Part shown: positions 60,875 to 64,000 of the stretch, in pieces
Layout: every line of letters begins with the position of its first letter
Numbering within the stretch: the stretch's first letter is position 1
Translations under genes and position numbers: made by a program
The notes under the pieces: generated by a model
Databases searched by the model: none
Told to the model about the DNA's origin: nothing
Seen by the model: the letters and a program-made list of their open reading frames with translations, nothing else
NCBI RefSeq assembly: GCF_027409185.1
Contig: NC_084463.1
Coordinates: forward strand, 72,525,852 to 72,589,851
Length of the DNA stretch: 64,000 bases
Reading direction: 5' to 3'
From: Cynocephalus volans
Lineage: Eukaryota > Chordata > Mammalia > Dermoptera > Cynocephalidae

Positions 60875-62400
60875 TACTGGCAGTTAAAAGGCCCCCATGG
60901 TAAAGGAAAGGGTTAAATCTAATTGCCTTTTGTTTCTGGAAGACTTTTAGTGTGGGGGAGTAGCAGAGGGGGATGGGCTGTGGGTGGAATTACGGCCCCA
61001 GGAAGAGATAAACCAGTAGAGGCTGGAACTTGTCTCTGTGTTCTGTGACAGGACTCCTGTCTCATATGTTAATTTAAAGCATTTTAGTGCTGTCAAGAAA
61101 GTCAGTTCCTTTGCCTTCTTAACAGCTGAGTACAACTCAAGTTAGTCTTTAGGGTCTATAAAAGTACCTTTTATTGAAAAATGCTGTGTTTTGGTTTACA
61201 CTGTTTAAACAAAATATATGAAATGTTACAAAGGAAGGTACCCTAATTTCCTACTCAAATCAACCTGCCACCCCTCAGCACTGCAGGGTGGGGGTTGGGG
61301 GAAAATGCTAAAGAGCCAAAGCAGGGGGTCTAGTTTTAGGGAAACTGGGGCACAGAAATAAGACTAATGGGGGAGGGGTGGTGCTTGATTATTATTTACA
61401 TGGTTTTCATTGTGGATTAACCTATAGATAAACTATACTTAATACAACAACTGTTTGGGAGTGCTTGGAGAAAAGGCCCATTGAGCTGGTTCACACTTGT
61501 ATACTAAAATGGGATTCTGGTCAAAGGCACTTCGCCACACAGCTTTATCTGCCTTTCCTCATCTTCTGAGAGGCCATGGCTCACTGTGTTGTTTCTCATC
61601 TGGAACTCTGAGCATACTTGTAAGGCTCAGTCAGTGATTGTTCCTCAGTGCCTCTCCTAAGTGTGATCTTTATCTAGCTTCTCAGTCCGGGAGGCTCATC
61701 CACTTTCAGGCCACAGGTGAGTCCTTTTCATTTGTGTGTTGCAATGTCAGGGAGCTTGGGGGGGTGGGCAACGGGTGGTATCTCCCAATCAGACAGGTCT
61801 CTTTGTAGATCGCAGATAAAAAATTCTTGAGATTTTAAAATTTTTTTTCAGGAGGGATGGGCTTTTGTTGATGCCTTAAGAGACTTATGATTTGTAATAA
61901 ACATCTCCTCAGAAAGCACAATGATTTAGCTAAACCAGCTCATCATGAATAATTATCAATACAGATGATAGGATGAGGGCTATAAAGTTGTGCAAATGTG
62001 TACGTGGGTCTTTTTTGGCTATAGGATCACACAGGCCTTTATTATTATTATTATTATACAAAACTCTTTAATACAAGCTCACTCCCACCTCCCTCCGTCC
62101 CTCCTTGTCCCTTCTTACCCTGGTGATCATCAGGGATACTGGCATCTGGGCTCCCCACACACCAAAATCACAGTTTTTATGTCCATGTACTTCTTAGCTT
62201 TGTAGCTCAGTGTGAATGTTTTAGATAGTTTGGTTTGAATAAGGTGCAAAGGCATATGGAGCTGTACATGGAGCTTTCATTATTTTTTTTTTCCTCGTCC
62301 ACTGCTCCCATCCTCTACCCCTACCCTACACACAGAGTAAATCTGTGGACTCTCAGGTGTGTCCAGGTTCCTATGCTCCAAATAAACATACGTCCTCTCA
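60875..62400. other. Intergenic, unresolved; a (TTA)n run
   Basis: 60890-61800 is a little GC-richer than its surroundings and could be an old LTR, but I cannot name it. (ATT)n at about 62039-62057. Confidence 0.4.
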
Positions 62401-62639
62401 TTCAGCCAGCCAACTGAGATTATGGGTTGTGAGGATTGATGACCTGATACATGCAACTGTGCTTAGACCAGTCTCCAGCACATAGAAAGCACTCATACAT
62501 AAGCTATTATTATTATTTATTGTGTTCCCTTTATTTGAAAAGGGACTTATCTGCTGGAAGATAAATTAGTTACAGAGCAGTCTTCTAAAAACTTAGACTG
62601 TAGAAGGGGAGACAGGACATGTGTACACTACAGCCAGAG

Positions 62640-62912
62640 TGATTGTTTAAAAAACAGCCTGATTATGTCCTGTGGTATTAAAATACTCAAATCCTTACCA
62701 GGCCATTAGTGGTTTGGCCTCTACCTACCTCGTCAGCCCCATCTAGCACCACTCTCTCCCTTCTTCTCTAAACTCTAGTTCTACTGGGTTCTCTTGTTTT
62801 CTAGAATGGAAGCTCCATAAGGGAAGGACTTTTCTTCTGTTTTTGTTTAGTTGATAGAGCCTCAGCACTTTGGATGATGGCTGATCAATACATATATTTG
62901 TTGAATAAATGC
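62640..62912 (+). repeat. L2 LINE 3' end
   Basis: AATGGAAGCTCCATAAGGGA, GCCTCAGCACTTTGGATGAT-like wording and TGTTGAATAAATG tail. Confidence 0.65.
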
Positions 62913-64000
62913 CAACTTCAGCATTTGCTACTCTCTCTTACTTGAATGTACCCCACTCCTTATCCCCAGCTACTCTCTACTTATCTTTTTGGTCTGTGTT
63001 TCATATCATTTCTTTAGAGAGTCATTCCCAGACACCCTCATTTGAATTAAATTCTCATCCTACATGCTCTTTTACTACTGTGAACTCTTTAACTTCAAAT
63101 TATTTGTTTAAAGCATAGAGAGACCTATATGTGTTTATATCCTCAGGTCCTAGTTTGTTGTCTGGGTCATTGAAAGTTCTCACTGAAGTGGAAAATAGCT
63201 CTAGTGGAAGGTAGAACAAGAAAAGTGCCATAGTGCCGTAAGAGGAATATAGGTAAAGTGCTTGAAATTTAGAGGAGAAGAATATTATTTCCAATGACAA
63301 GAATCAAGGACTGTTTAATGAAGGATGTACTATTTAAGCTGGGCTTAATGGGTGGGTAGGATGTGGAGGTGGTGAGAAATGTCCTTGACCAAATAAATAG
63401 CCTGAGCAAATGCAGAGAAGTAGTGTAGACGCTGTCGTGTGCCAACAAGAACCCCCTTCAGAACTGAGGCACTCATTCCCCAACTGATGGAACTGTGGTC
63501 TGTGGCTGAGTCCTTTGGCAGAAACTGCCCACAAACAAAGGGAGCAACTTCACACAAGTTTACACTACAGTGACTGTGCAACGCTGCCCCCTGGCCTCGA
63601 GTTGGTAAATCTAGGATTCAATGGAATCTCTGTTGGAACTGCTTCATAGCTCCAGCATCTCTCTCTACTTAATCCCACTTTTCATTCCTTTACAGAAGAT
63701 CAATGCCTCGATAAACCTCTGGGGCACAGATCTCTGTCTCAAAGTCTGTTTTCCATGGAACCTGAACTGTGACAAGCAGGCATTGTGCAATTTGCATAGG
63801 AAGATGAATTGGTCTAAGGATGTGGTTTTTCTTTTTTAAAAAAAGCAACTGAATCTCTTCATAAAATTCTTGTTTGGAAGCATCAACATGTAAATCAGGT
63901 GAAAAGAGTGTTTTCTAATGTTTGAAGTCGGGGTGAGTGCTAGAGTCCTTGACTGTTTGTTCCCTTATTTCATGCCAAGATGGCTCAGAAAGGCTATTCT
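62913..64000. other. Intergenic, nothing recognised
   Basis: No gene signal on either strand; several overlapping short open frames without domains. Confidence 0.5.

Noticed and set aside
61379..61715. Possible LTR starting after GGGGGAGGGG and ending CCACA
   Set aside because: Only a purine run and TG/CA dinucleotides support it; no target duplication, poly(A) signal or family resemblance found.
56000..64000. Exons of the neighbouring gene CEP126 or ANGPTL5
   Set aside because: No conserved coding block seen on either strand; in human the gap upstream of CFAP300 is larger than the DNA available here.

Overview
This window is mammalian nuclear DNA, not prokaryotic. It has spliced exons with GT-AG introns, one CpG island, ancient MIR, L2, MaLR and Tigger fossils, and many tRNA-derived SINEs. 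The young SINEs carry a tRNA-Ile-like head (A box like TTAGCTCAGTTGGTTAGAGC, B box like GGTTCGGATCC) in monomer and dimer forms. I know this combination from colugos (Dermoptera, CYN-type SINEs), so a flying lemur is my best guess; this is inference from recognition, not a search.

The one protein-coding gene is CFAP300 (C11orf70 in human), on the minus strand. All seven coding exons are present, from the ATG at 41246 down to the stop at 15564. They join in frame to 267 codons plus stop, the same length as the human protein as I recall it. The product is a cytoplasmic/ciliary factor needed to assemble axonemal dynein arms. A CpG island at about 40980-41480 covers the 5' end. In human the gene lies between CEP126 and YAP1; neither is visible here, so both flanks look intergenic.

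Layout: 1-15.2 kb is repeat-rich intergenic DNA downstream of the gene (L2, MIR, a MaLR LTR, L1 fossils, a SINE cluster at 13.1-14.0 kb). 15.2-41.3 kb is the gene; its introns carry at least eleven tRNA-Ile SINEs or fragments, a MaLR provirus remnant, a 5'-truncated L1, mariner pieces and an unclassified 1.37-kb retrotransposed element. 41.5-46.7 kb is a long old minus-strand L1. 48.3-55.7 kb is a near-full-length younger L1 (ORF2 in a single frame with three nonsense codons), apparently carrying a transduced 3' flank that includes an LTR-like segment. 56.4-64 kb has a solo LTR, Tigger elements, L2 and MIR.

Most notable are (i) the 1.37-kb element at 16644-18010, bounded by target-site duplications, of no family I recognise, inserted 38 nt upstream of CFAP300 exon 6; (ii) the L1 plus 3' flank unit bounded by CTGGGTGTTTTT repeats at a perfect L1-endonuclease site; and (iii) an 82-bp mariner-like miniature element present four times. 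I see no system of unknown coding function.
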